A stretch of 64,000 nucleotides of DNA from contig JAZHRO010000022.1 of assembly GCA_037157565.1 (NCBI GenBank), forward strand, positions 4,340,001 to 4,404,000, written 5' to 3'. Below the pieces are notes generated by a model. That model searched no databases and was not told the origin of the DNA. It saw only the letters and a program-made list of their open reading frames with translations. A program made the translations under genes and the position numbers. Below are positions 43,201-54,430 of the stretch, in pieces (the stretch's first letter is position 1; the number at the start of each line of letters is the position of its first letter). Source of the stretch: Thalassia testudinum (taxonomy: Eukaryota > Streptophyta > Magnoliopsida > Alismatales > Hydrocharitaceae).

Positions 43201-45092
43201 AGACCTCAAAAGGCCCCACAAATCTCAGTGCAAGCTTCCCTCTCACCTTAAACTACTGTAAGCCCTTCATGGGCAAAACATGGATGGAAACGTGATCCCT
43301 AACCTTAAATTGTACCTCCATACGCTTCAGATCAACGTAGTTCTTCTGCCTACTCCGGACAGTACGTAGTTGTCGATGGATCTTCACGATCACCTCCTGA
43401 CTCTGGCGTATTAGTCGGGGACGAACCTCCCACTTGGTCCCCACCTCAACCCAACTTAAGGGAGCCGTACACTTCCTCCCATACAGAGCCTCATATGGTG
43501 CCATGCTGATGCTCGAGTGATAACTGTTCTTGTATGTGAACTCTACCAGGAGCAAATGCTACTCCCAGGAGCCTCTCCAGTCCAATACGCAAGTGCGTAG
43601 AAGGTCCTCAAGGGTATGAATGGTGCGTTCCAACTGTCCGTCTGTCTGGAGGTGATAAGTTGTACTGAATTTCAGACGAGTCCCTAAGGCCCTCTGAAAT
43701 TCTGCCCAAAATTGGGAAGTGAAATGAGTGTCTTTGTCTGAAATAATCTCGCAGGGGACCCCGTGAAGGCGTACCACGTCTCTGATGTATTGCTCTGCCA
43801 ATTGGGTGGGTCCGAAAGTGACTCGGATCAACAGAAACTGTGCCGTCTTTGTCAATCTATCTACAATCACCCAGACTACATCGTGTCCCTGCTGTGTCAC
43901 AGGTAATCCCACTACCAGGCCCATAGTGACACTCTCCCACTTCCATTCTGGCATGGGAAGTGGCTGCAATGGCCCTGTAGGCCTCTGGTGCTCGGTCTTC
44001 ACCTGCTGGCATATCAGACTCTGCTGAACGAAGTGACCAACATCTCGCTTCATGCCCCTCCAGTAGAAATCACATTGTAGATCGTGATACATCTTCGTGT
44101 TCTCAGGATGTATGGTAAATCTAGATCCGTGTGCCTCAGTCAGGAGCTCCCTCAACAGCTCCTCTTCTCTAAGAACGCACAAGCGTCCCCTCATGTGCAA
44201 GACTCTGTTAGTGAACGATAACTCTCTTGGGCTCCCTGCCAATACTCGGTCTCACTGTGCCTGTAGGTATGGGTCCGTCATCTGTTTAATCACGATGTGA
44301 TCCATCAGCTCTGATCGTGTCCGCCTCGCCACTATCACTGTCTCGTAGTACCCCTGTGACTCCTGGGGTCGCTAGCTACTTAACTCCTCCATGAGTCTCC
44401 AACTTTGTGCTCATAAGCAAGCCAAGTGGGCGGGAGCCTTTCGGCTCAAGGCATCAGCAACCACATTGGCCTTCCCCAGGTGGTAGGAGATGCTGCAATC
44501 GTTGTCCTTCAGGAGCTCCAACCAACGTCTCGGCCTCATGTTGAGCTCCTTTTCGTCAAACAGGCATCGAAGGCTCTTATGGTCAGTGAAAATCTCGAAC
44601 GTCTCTCCATACAAGTAGTGCCTCTAGGTCATCAGTGCGAGGACAACCGTTGCCAACTCTAAGTCATGGGTGGGGTAGTTATGCTCATGCAGCTTCAGTT
44701 GCCGCAAAGTGTATGCGACAACGTGACCCCACTACATGAGCACACCCCCCAATCCTTGCAACGAGGCATCTGTGTAGACGATGAATCTACCACTGCTATC
44801 AGGGATGGTCAGTACAGGAGCTGAGGTCAGCCTCTCTTTCAGCTCCTGAAAGCAAGACTCACACTCGTTTGTCCAAGCGAAGGGTACATCCTTTCAGGTC
44901 AACTGAGTCAGAGGATGTGCAATTTGCGAGAATCCTCGGATAAACCATCTATAGTAACCAGCCAGTCCCAGAAAACTACGAATCTCTGTCACCGTACGCG
45001 GTCTTTCCCACCTGAGCACTGCCTCCACTTTGGCTGGATCTGAGATTACATGGCCTAGGAAGGTGACCTGTCTCAACCAGAACTCGCACTTG

Positions 45093-45097
45093 CAGTA
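45093..45097. other. Target site duplication of soloA3, left copy
   Basis: CAGTA is repeated at 46492-46496, immediately outside TG...CA ends. Confidence 0.9.
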
Positions 45098-45522
45098 TGA
45101 TAACACTACACATGGGGGTGATAACTCAGTTGAATAGGGCCCATCTTAAGAATAAAAGGCACAACATAAGTAGAATGGAAGCATTGCATGCATCATATAC
45201 CAAGATTGCTTATAAAACTGTATTTATGGCCATTTATGTAAGCACTTGTCAAAGAAGGCCTTAGATGAGTGATCGAACCACACGGATGGATTCAGAACGA
45301 CGAACGGAGTCCAACAGACTCAAGATCGGCCATATCCGACATTCGAAGCTCCTACAATGGGCCCAAGAAGTTCTAACCATTGATCTGGTGATCAACGGCC
45401 CTCATTGCACCACGTCACCCCCGCTCCACCGCATGCCACTTCATCCATCAGCTGAAATCAAATCTCTGCCGTCGATCTTCAATTTGACGGCCGAGAATCG
45501 TGCAGTCGCCGCGACAAAGCAC

Positions 45523-45585
45523 GGGTGTGGTGTAGCAGTGAGCGTGCACACATGCACACACGCGTGCGGGTTCGAACCGCGCGAG
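45523..45585 (+). other. tRNA-like stretch in soloA3
   Basis: TGGTGTAGCAGTGAGCG (A-box-like) and GGTTCGAACC at 45569, a perfect Pol III B box. Confidence 0.5.
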
Positions 45586-45893
45586 GCGAAGGAAATCGAA
45601 GACGGAGAGGTGCGCGGCAAAATTAGGTCGCCCGATCAACAGCGGGCAATAGAGATCGCGCCACGCGGTGCGCCCTCAGACAGCGAGCGCCCACGCGCTT
45701 GCTCACACTGGACGACGACACCCGCGTGCACGCGCACCCAAGGCGCTATCCAAGCGCGCCCAAGGAAGGATCTCAGCCATCCAATCTTCGATCGAATGAC
45801 TCTCACGCAGCGGCCATGGATTGGGCGTGAAGAAGAACAGCACGGGTGGTTGACTGGCAGGCTGGAGGGCTTCACCGACGCTTTTGGAATGGT

Positions 45894-45920
45894 TTTAGCG
45901 ACGTCCCAGACATCGCTAAA
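45894..45920. other. Hairpin upstream of the soloA3 TATA box
   Basis: Arms TTTAGCGA / TCGCTAAA. Compared with TTTAGTGA / TCACTAAA in NAA, both arms change together (T-A to C-G). Confidence 0.55.
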
Positions 45921-46491
45921 GCCCCTTCTTCTTCTAGAAAGCCCTTAACCCTATTTATACCCCCTCCAACCACTCATTCAAGGCATTCACTTCCCTTGCA
46001 ACTACTCTACCCCTCTCCTAACTAGCTTTAGGCCCTCTTGTAATCGTCGGAGACGACGAGCCACCGATGGAGCCTCCTCCACCACCATGGCTGCCTCACC
46101 GCTCTCCCTCCTCTCTCTCTCGCTTCCTCTCTTTTAAGCTTTCCATTACTTTTGTTTGAGCATGTACTTAATGTTGTAAGCTATGAACTAAAAGTGCATG
46201 ATTAATGAAGTACTTTCTGTTCAATTATTTATTTTAATTCCTGTTTAAGTTGCATGATCAAGCAAGAACCAACTCTAACTGTAATCTCTCCCTCTCTCTC
46301 TCGCTTTTCAAAACCGCACCTTTCGCAAGCAAAACTCCACGCTTTCCGTGACGACAAGTGATAGCAAAATCCAATTTTCACGCCTCCCTAAGACAGACAC
46401 TCGAACTCACCTCCGTTTATTTACTTTAAAATCGGCATTGCAAGTGCAACTATAACGACACTTCTTAACACACACGCATGAGCGCACGCCA

Positions 46492-46496
46492 CAGTA
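46492..46496. other. Target site duplication of soloA3, right copy
   Basis: CAGTA, identical to 45093-45097. Confidence 0.9.
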
Positions 46497-47640
46497 CTTG
46501 GTGTACAGCTTGTGCCATCGCAAAGTATCCAAGACCATGTGAAGATGCTGCTCGTGCTATGCCTGATCTTGAGAGTAGATGAGTATGTCGTCAATGAATG
46601 CCACCATGAACTGATGCAGATACGGCCAGAAGATGCAGTTCATCAGGTCCATGAAAGCGGCAGGGGCGTTGGTTAGCCCAAAAGGCATTACCAAGAACTC
46701 GTAGTGGCCATGCCGCATGTGAAAGGCTGTCTTGGAGACGTCGGTCTCCCGATTCCTCAGCTGATGGTAGCCCAACCTCAGATCTATTTTGGAGAATACC
46801 GTGGCATCTCTCAGCTGGTCGAAGAGGTCATCTATGTGTGGCAATGGGTACTTGTTCTCGATGGTGACCCGGTTCAGCTGTTTGTAGTTGATGCAAGCCA
46901 AAGAGTACCATCCTTTTTAACAAACAGGACGGGGGCTCCCTACAGGGAGGCACTGGACCTCACGAAGCCCTTCTCTAGTAGTTCCTGTAGCTGTGGCTTG
47001 AGCTCTCGCAGCTCAAGCGGGGCCATCCGGTATGGTGTAGTAGAAATGGGGCCGGTCCCTAGTATCAGTGAGATCTCAAACTCGATCTCCCGCTTAGGTG
47101 GCAGTCCTAGCAGCTCCTCTGGAAAGACGTCGGGGTACTCACGAACCACTGGAATACTCTATAAGCTGACCACGGGGCCGGTCTCTGGTAGGACGTAAGC
47201 AAGGAAGTCCTTGCACCCCTGGCTCAGTAGCTTCACTGCCTGAAGCGCGGAGATGCATCTGAAACCTCCATCTAATGGCTAGTCGTGGAACTCAAAGGGA
47301 GGCAATCGTGGTATGGAGAAAATAATCTTTCTCCCGAAGCAGTCTACAACAGCATGGTAGGCGGCTAACCAATCCATCCCTAAGATCACACCAAAATTCT
47401 CCATTAGGATCATGATCAAGTCTATCGTAAGACTGTGTCCCCTTATCGTGACCTCACAGTCAGTGAAAACCTCCTCGACAACAAACTCTTGCCCACCTGG
47501 TCCTCTAATTAGGAAGGGCTCCTTTAAAAGTACACTGCTCAACCCCATGCTGACAGCAAAATCCACAGAAACAAACGAAAGTGTGGCACCGGAATCAAAA
47601 ATGTGTAAACGAGCCTGCCGAAAATAATAACCATACATAC

Positions 47641-48459
47641 CACTACAGAGCTTGAAGCTCTAGCATCTCCATGAGTTAGGGTGTTAACACGTCCCTCAGC
47701 CCTCGGTACAGAAGAGGCAGCCATGCTCTGGGTTGGGCGGGAGGCAGTGGGTTGATACCCTCCTTGCGACTGCTATCCTCCTCCTTGGGCCTGGTAACCA
47801 CAGTTGCCAGATCAACCTCCAGTGCTCGATGTTAGGAGCGTCAACTGTGCTTCGGCCCTAGATGAACAATTCCTTCGTATGTGGCCCTGTTGGCCACACT
47901 GATAGCAGAGGGGTATGCGACCTCCTCCCTCTGTCTGCTGTCCCTGCTGGTAACTGGGCGGGGGTCTACCACAGTCGGTTGGTCCCTATCGGGGACCCCC
48001 AAAGGTCCCTGGTGGACCCACAGATTGGGACAGCTCCCCTATTGGTGCCTGGTGCCTCCTCACCTGACAGCCCTGTGAGTGCTCCTACGGGTAGGGCCTC
48101 TTCTGTCCTCCTCCATTAATGTCTCTCATGAACGAGTTGGTCTCCTTGTAGGTCATGCCAGCCTCGACTATGCGGGAGAACGTAGGCAGCTTCAGGGGGT
48201 TTACATACCCCCAAATGGCAGGTCGGAGACCCTCGACGAATCTTCACAGGCGCTCCTCCTTTGTATTTACGGCTGTCGAGGCAAAGCATGACAGCTCCAG
48301 GAAACGCATACGATACGCGCTAACCATCATCGCCCCCTAGCGGAGAGTATGGAACTCCCACCTCCTCTGATCCTACCAAGTCTGTGGGAAGTACTGCTCA
48401 CAGAAAAGCACCACAAATTGGTCCTGCATCAGCTCTCCCTCCTCCTGTACTCTGACCAC
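47641..48459 (-). pseudogene. TEK3 gag remnant with CCHC zinc knuckle
   Basis: The minus strand encodes the end of a chromovirus Gag: capsid pieces (EQYFPQTW, FLELSCFA, RFVEGLRP, MTYKETNSF) and a Gln/Gly-rich linker. The nucleocapsid zinc knuckle CYQCGQQGHIRRNC at 47867-47908 fits CX2CX4HX4C. Gag packages the RNA. Stops interrupt the frame in several places, mostly TAG. The N-terminal part is cut off by NAE2 at 48460. Confidence 0.8.
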
Positions 48460-49376
48460 TGATGAGAGCCTCATCATGAGCCCTAACTAGCTCAGTTTGA
48501 CCTATGAAAGAGAATAAAAGCTCCTACATAACTTGGAGGACCTAATTCAAGGAATTAATGTTCTGAGAAGAAAATATGAAACAAAGGTTAAAACTGCAAT
48601 TTTACCATTGCAGTACATAAAAGGGACTTCTCAGAGGCAAAACATAGGTTAAATGGTCTGAATAAGATAAAGAGTGGGTTGATTCAGTCAGAAATTGGTT
48701 ATTGTGCAATCCAAGAATTAAATGATATTCTGTAAATCTAAAACAGACCTGTTTAATTCAACAAGGTTATGGTAAGGATAAAAATCAAATAAACACTCTA
48801 AAATTCATGGAAAAATATCCCCTAGGGTTTAGAACCTTCAATTAGGCCTTTGGAACCTCTTTTGACCTAGATTGGGGTCCTAGCTCATTAATTGGCCTAA
48901 TTTGGGTTTTTTATGTAAAATGTCCATTCAAACGTGCTCAAACCTAAAATCAAACTTCATCATTGGATTTCTTAGATCAAAATTAGGTTTGTACCAAAAT
49001 TTGGACCTAAGGGGAGGTCATCTGGACCTAGTTTGCAAAATAGTCCACCCAAGTACATTCTGGCCCCTATCTTTTGAAAACCCTTGCGTAGACCCCCCTA
49101 ACTTCAGGTCCCTCTGCCATTAATGGGAAGAAATCCTACTCCAACCAGGAATGAAGGGGGGAGTACTCCCTGATTCCTCAGAGATCTCCTCCCAGATTTG
49201 GAAGGGAGATTCTCTGAGGAATTCCCTTCCATCTGAGCGTGGTCCTAATCTCTGATTCGTACCCAATCTCTCGTGTGAACGTATGAGAGATTTGGGTCTC
49301 CAATGGTTTCCATCTCCAGCGAGGTCTCTTATGCTTTGAAACTTGTCTTCCAAGCATAAGAGCCCCTGCCATCGAC

Positions 49377-49384
49377 TATAAAAG
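49377..49384 (+). promoter_or_regulatory. TATA box, NAE2 5' LTR
   Basis: TATAAAAG within CGACTATAAAAGCACC. Confidence 0.65.
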
Positions 49385-50559
49385 CACCACCACCTTTGGC
49401 CGCATCTCTTAAGCTTGTCTTGGCCAGAGATTCACCCCAATTTCGTCTCCTCTCCTCCGGCCAAGGGTCCAGCGAGCTCCGGCAAGCCCTCCTCCTCCTT
49501 CTCGTTGCTCTACCACAATACCAGTGGCAGAGACATCTTCACCACCTTCCTCCGTGTCATGCAACACCTGCGCGTGCACCTCTAGACCCTTCATCGTCAT
49601 CTCTCTCCCTCCCTTGGACACCGTCTTCTCTGGCGACAGCAAGTACAGCCAATAGCCACCTCTCCCCCTTCGTCCACTTAGTTAGGTTAGAATTACTCCT
49701 CTCTATCCCCTCTTAAATTCCCCTCTCTCTATTTTCCCTTTTGTCCCCTCACTTCCACTGCCATCTTCTCCATCTCCAGCCGCCCACCGGCGAGGTGCCT
49801 CCACCTCTCCACACCTCCACACGCCTCGCCAGATACCTCACTACCTCTGCCATCATCCACTGATCACCTTCTACCCATCCATTGACCACCATCACCTCCC
49901 TAAATGCCCCCTGACCCAACCCATAAGTACGGCCACAGGGTGACCTAGGCATGCATGCCTAGGCTGCCCTGCGGCCTGCCACTTATCGTCCCACCTTCAC
50001 CTTGACACGGTGAAGCTTCCCATGCATTTTAATGGGGTCGCAAGGCCATGTTTGTGTGTGTCAGACCTGAGCACCTGCTACCATTGAAGCACACAGCATG
50101 AAGGTCACAAGGCTTCGCTCCAGGCCGCGCGCTCCAGGCGTCAGATTCCCTAGTGTGTGGGCTCCCTTCGTGAACCCCTCATGCCTAGCAATTGAAGTCC
50201 CAGCACTCTGCAGCATTAGCAATTGAGCGCGACACCCCTGCGGACACGAGCGCAGAAGCGGGTGGGACATTAGTCCCACCTTGTGAACGTACAAGCATAG
50301 AGCAAAGGATAAATTGATTTTGTGCTTTGAGTTAGTTGCCTCTAGTAACACAGGGGTGAGGTCCCTCGCCCTCTCATCCCTCATCCACGACCTTCCCCCG
50401 TGGACCTGGCACCTGACCTGTTTACCTAAACCTGGCACTCCTCGTGCACCACACCCACGTAGGTGCGCCTGGACCCAGGCACGCACTCGACCCGATTACA
50501 CTAATCTGGGAGAGCATACCGAAGAGAGAAATAGAGAGAGAGAGATGCGAGGGAGGGTA

Positions 50560-50990
50560 GGGGATAGGTTTTGCTTCTGTGTGTGCATGCGCAGGGAAGA
50601 AGCAGAGAAGAAGGAAGAGGAAGGCGTAGCTTAGGCAAGGTGAAGCTAAGACACTTATCCGCATAGAGGAAGAGGAAGGAAGGCCAAAGAGAAGAAGAGA
50701 AAGTCAAAGGAGAGCTAAGGCTGAAGAAAATCAAGGCAAAAGCCAAGGAAGGAATAGGAAGAAGAAGAAAGGCTAAAGCCAGGGGAAGGAGAAACACTAT
50801 AGCAGAGGTGCGGCTGAGGAAGAAAGAAGAAGACCACAGAAGAAGGAGAAATGCACTGTGCAAGAGAAGAAAGGAAGGAAAAGGAAGAAGGGCTGCAGAC
50901 GGCCAAAGTCAGAGAAGAATAGAAAAGGTGAGGAAAGCCAGAGATAAAGGAAGAAGAAGAAGAAGAGAAGGCAGAAAGAAGGGCCATCAT
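50560..50990 (+). repeat. Polypurine tract in the NAE2 leader
   Basis: About 430 bp almost without pyrimidines, GAAGAAGGAA words. It is downstream of the TATA box, so it would be transcribed. Confidence 0.65.
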
Positions 50991-50991
50991 T

Positions 50992-51021
50992 TAAGACGTC
51001 TGATCATAGAATCAGACGTCT
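50992..51021. repeat. AGACGTCT box pair, 20-bp offset (NAE2)
   Basis: AGACGTCTGA starts at 50992 and AGACGTCTAA at 51012. With flanks TTA..TGAT and ATCA..TAA the pair forms an inverted repeat. Confidence 0.72.
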
Positions 51022-51273
51022 AATTCTTCTATTTTTGCTATAATTTTAGTTCATAAACTCTTGCATTTATATTCTGAATTAGGTTTTGAGTAACTCTAAG
51101 TGTTCAATTACATTATTGAGATTAGTGAATAAATTTCATTTGCTCCCTGTGTTCGACCTCGGATACTTAGGTTTTTGATTAATAAATTCTTATTTGTTAT
51201 CAATGCTTGGTCACCTATACTACAACACAACTGACTTATACTCATCTAAAAAGTCCGACAAAGTGTTATAGCA

Positions 51274-51294
51274 TTTTGGCACCGTTGCTGGGGA
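51274..51294 (+). other. Primer-binding site of NAE2 (tRNA-Asp type)
   Basis: TGGCACCGTTGCTGGGG follows the LTR end TAGCA. It complements plant tRNA-Asp with two changes. Confidence 0.75.
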
Positions 51295-52437
51295 GCAACG
51301 TGCAATTTTTCACTAATCTCTACATTCTTTTTGACTATATTGAACACTAACTTGTCCTATTTATTTTATTGTGATCTTGCTAGGTGTTTCAAGAGAAGAA
51401 ATCTCCCGCGCAAGTCAACCTCTCCACGGCAGGTAACCTCTCTTCTTCTCTAAAATCCATCGCCTAACCCTTGAAAGGCAAAAGGAAGAAACCAACTTAG
51501 GAATCAATTGCCTTCTTTTTATATTAATTACCATATTTAAGGCAAAAGTTTCCTGATTTTGCAAAAATTTTTAAAACCTTATTGAAGTGGAAGAGATTTC
51601 ATAGAGATCCTATCCCACAAAATTCCTGTCCCTAATAGAAATCACGCTTAATCGTTGCAGACAACACACTTCTTGTTTTTGAGTCCAAAGAGAATTTTTG
51701 TGAAAAAGAGGATTGGAAATAGAACTAAATTAGGGTTTCAATAATAGGGAGTGCTAGTCACACATGCCTATATAAAAGAAAATGAACCCTCCCACATCAG
51801 TGTGCTACCCAAGCCCTTGATTGAAGAGATCTAAACAAGACAAACCCTAAAAATTGAGCTCTAAAATCACTTGAATCTTAAAATCTTGGACCTAATAAAC
51901 TGGGAGTCAAATCAGGGTGGTCTCTAGGTCTCAAGCCTAGAATCATTCTACCATCTTTAGGACAGGTCAGGTAAAGTTAACCCCTTGGGTCAACCAACCT
52001 CCAAATTAGGTTACAACATCAAAACATCTAAAGTTCAAGTGAAAACTATAAAGCACCTTTGAAATAAAAGTGGTAGACTTAAGAGGTCAAGGTCCCCATT
52101 CTGGTCTACCTGAAATCTCAGTGACAAGAGAGGTCGGGTGGGGGAAACCCTATAAGCTGTGGGGACGCTCTACCGTGTAGGGGTCTTTACAGTACTCTCC
52201 CTCTCTGGCTACCTAGGTAATTCTCAGGTGGACGACCTTCTGATCCAGGGGTATCATCAGCCCCGAACCTCCATAGTCATCCAAACGTCTTTGGGTGCCT
52301 TGCATGGGTAAAAACATCTCCAGTCCCTCATCTTTTCTCCTTAGAGCACACACATACATTTTCTGTGGGACTCTTTATTCAGATTTAATCGCTTCATAAC
52401 TTAATTCGACATCTTGATTCCACCACCTGATCCAAAT
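51295..52437 (+). other. NAE2 5' leader
   Basis: It is noncoding. 52080-52320 contains the block shared with ATH2 and NAE1 (GGTCTACC, CAGTGACAAG, GGTGGGGGAAACCCT). The ORF start region is AT-rich. Confidence 0.6.
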
Positions 52438-54392
52438 ATGCAGCCAAACCACTTAGGACTACCATTCAAGAAACCTAAATATCGGAGATCCATGAGAGAT
52501 AGGATGATTGAGGATGCCCTGAAATTCTATGAAAAAGAAGACAAAACCTCAACACCAACAGAAAACATTCAGGTTGATGTCCCAACAACCACAACCTTCA
52601 TCATAACTTGTGCCCAAGTGCTATTGGTAGAAACCACAAAAGGATCAACCCAAGACATGCTCATCAGAGGATACATTGAGATAGAAAAATTTCACAATCT
52701 TGAATACCTTCAATGCATGACAAATCCTATACTTTGGGAGCAACACTAAGATGATCTTGAAAAATGGGAAGAGATAATGAGATTATTAAAATAAATTATC
52801 GACCAGAAATACCCGCATATGCCACAAACAGAGGATGAACCATCTTGGGACAACATCGAGGATCAATTTGATCTCAGGTTTAAGGCACAAAATGGTTATG
52901 GATTCCCAACCCAGATGGAGTACAATGTGCCTGATATTGAAGAAGGTTGGGAAGTTCCAATTACAGGAGAACACAATGTTGAGCCAACTCTAGACCACAA
53001 ATCACCAGGCTTAGAATCCCAAAACTCCTACAATAATGAGAGTAGAACTGAACCTCTCAAGGGTGTAAATTCTGTCCCTTATTCTGATAAGGTGACCCTT
53101 GAAGGTTATTCAAACCTAGATTCTAGTGATTCAACCCACATCCTAGGCCCAGAATCTAGATCTGAAACCTATTGGGAAGATTTCGAGGCCCCATATGAGG
53201 AAGATCAATTTTTCAATGAAGAATATGATTTTGGGCCTCTATTTGATGAATATCCCTCGCCAACATCCTTAGAGAAATCAATCAATTTTTTGAAAGTCAT
53301 GCCAATTTACGATACAGAAATTGAGGAGTTGGAAGAGTGGGGTTTCAATTGGGTCTGTCCTACCAGCTTGGAACCTGAGCCTCTACCAGATAAGGACACC
53401 TTTTTAAGCTCGGAATTGACACCTAGGCTAGACACCAGTCAGGATGCTGAATCTACATCATATGATTTATTCTATGGTAGAACTCATGATCTTGAATCTC
53501 ATTCAGATTTTTATTTTCGCAAACTCTCCGACGATTTCGAATCTGACCATAGCATCGAAGAAATCTGCTTCCGGATTATAATAAACCAATCTACGACCTT
53601 AACTCACATGACTCATTCTCTAACTCCGATTCTAAGGTTTTGGTTCCCGAGATCACTGATTACAGTTCAGGTTCCAGTGACATGGAATCATTTCTTTTCT
53701 ATCCTTAGGAATCAGAACCAGCAAATGCCAAGAGTGATTGCGACCCAGAATACGAATCTTTTCTCGACTCTAATTTCCAGTATCCCATAGACACTCTCTA
53801 GGCATTCACTTTTGATTTTGAAAGTTACTATAAGGACTCTCTACATGTGACCACCTGTCATTCCTTTCTAGAAGAGCCCTCATACACAATTCTCATTGAA
53901 GCCACCTCTTCCACATGTACAGAACTGATCAAAACCCGTTCTCTACCCCGACCCGCAACCGAACTCAATTTCCATTCTGATTCACCTCTCACTGAGACGT
54001 TTGCAAATGATTCAACTCCACATCTATACCGGGCATCAGGTATCGATCATACTGAAAAACATGATCCATCATTCTCTGATCACCCCTGTAGGTTTTCCAC
54101 ACCATGCACTGATTCTTTTTTGGAACCCTACCCTAACTAGGCTAATTCGACTCAGCCTAAACCCGAGTTTTCACTTCCATATCCATCCGAGCCACATTGC
54201 ATATGGTGGGTTCCTCATCTGTTGATCTACATCTATCAACCCACCAAACTAATTGGGTTTAGGCTGCATCATCAACCTATTGATCTTAACAAGCACCTGG
54301 TTGGACCAACCAGGCTCTTAATCAAGGTGCTTGTTTTACAAAAATCCGCTAAGTTGACCACTCCCTCTCCACCCCTTCTTCCTCTTGGCTGA
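52438..54392 (+). pseudogene. Acidic protein of NAE2, broken copy
   Basis: It is homologous to the NAE1 protein: MQPNHLGLPFKKP at the start and EFSLPYPSEPHCIWWV near the end, with stop TGA at 54390 in the shared motif. In-frame TAA codons occur near 52747 and 52792 (both at Gln positions in NAE1). A frameshift near 53560 and TAG codons follow (for example 54138, Gln in NAE1). Between residues matching PPDYN and FEATC of NAE1 it has about 100 extra residues (53580-53880), which shows that the ancestral protein was about 640 residues. The function is unknown. Confidence 0.7.
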
Positions 54393-54430
54393 AGGCATTG
54401 AATGTAGCGCTTAATGGGAGGCAACCTATC
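54380..54430 (+). other. Post-ORF motif of NAE2
   Basis: CTTGGCTGAAGGCATTGAAT then AATGGGAGGCAACC, with the ORF stop inside, as in ATH2 and NAE1. Confidence 0.6.

Larger units (their letters stand above)
45098..46491 (+). mobile_element. soloA3: solo LTR, diverged member of the NAA LTR family, in TEK3 RT
   Basis: It runs TGATAACACTACAC to CACGCCA, 1,394 bp, with an exact CAGTA duplication. Like the NAA LTR it has GAACCACACGGATGGATTC, GGAGTCCAAC.GACTC, a tRNA-like stretch, a hairpin before a TATA box (TATTTATA, 45952) and CTCCCTAAGACAGACAC near the end. It is clearly more distant than soloA1. Open frames inside (for example 45265-45948) are GC-rich noise. Confidence 0.88.
43201..47640 (-). 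pseudogene. TEK3 pol remnant: protease, RT, RNase H, integrase (chromovirus type)
   Basis: On the minus strand from 47640 come protease (FDSGATLSF, intact DSGA; ILGMDWLAAYHA), RT (46901-46500 and 45092-44700; [24 protein letters not shown], intact FIDDILIYS), RNase H (to about 44400; [25 protein letters not shown]), then H2C2 and integrase (44242-43253; SDKDTHFTS, LQTDGQLERT). The integrase first catalytic Asp is Gly (MGLVVGLP), and the zinc finger has lost a Cys (QQSLICQQ). There are several stops and frameshifts. The RT is split by soloA3 at 45098-46491; without it the frame reads [12 protein letters not shown], as expected. The C-terminal fragment is truncated before a chromodomain. Pol of this clade normally copies and inserts the element into heterochromatin. 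This copy is dead. Confidence 0.88.
39072..48459 (-). mobile_element. TEK3: Tekay/Del-like chromovirus, minus strand, interrupted by NAE2
   Basis: A 3' LTR (39072-42965) is followed on the minus strand by pol and gag remnants. The element is broken at 48460 by NAE2, so its 5' LTR lies beyond the window. Two further insertions are LTR-F in the LTR and soloA3 in the RT. Confidence 0.85.
48460..51273 (+). repeat. NAE2 5' LTR
   Basis: It runs TGATGAGAGCC to GTTATAGCA, 2,814 bp. It carries a TATA box (49377), a polypurine tract (50560-50990), an AGACGTCT pair (50992, 51012) and the U5 motif CTCCCTGTGTTCGACC (51148). It is colinear with the NAE1 LTRs read on the other strand. Confidence 0.86.

Noticed and set aside
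45265..45948. 227-codon frame on the plus strand
   Set aside because: It is fully inside soloA3, which has exact TG...CA ends and a target duplication.
49396..49716. 106-codon frame downstream of the NAE2 TATA box
   Set aside because: It lies in the LTR leader; the NAE1 LTRs do not keep the frame.
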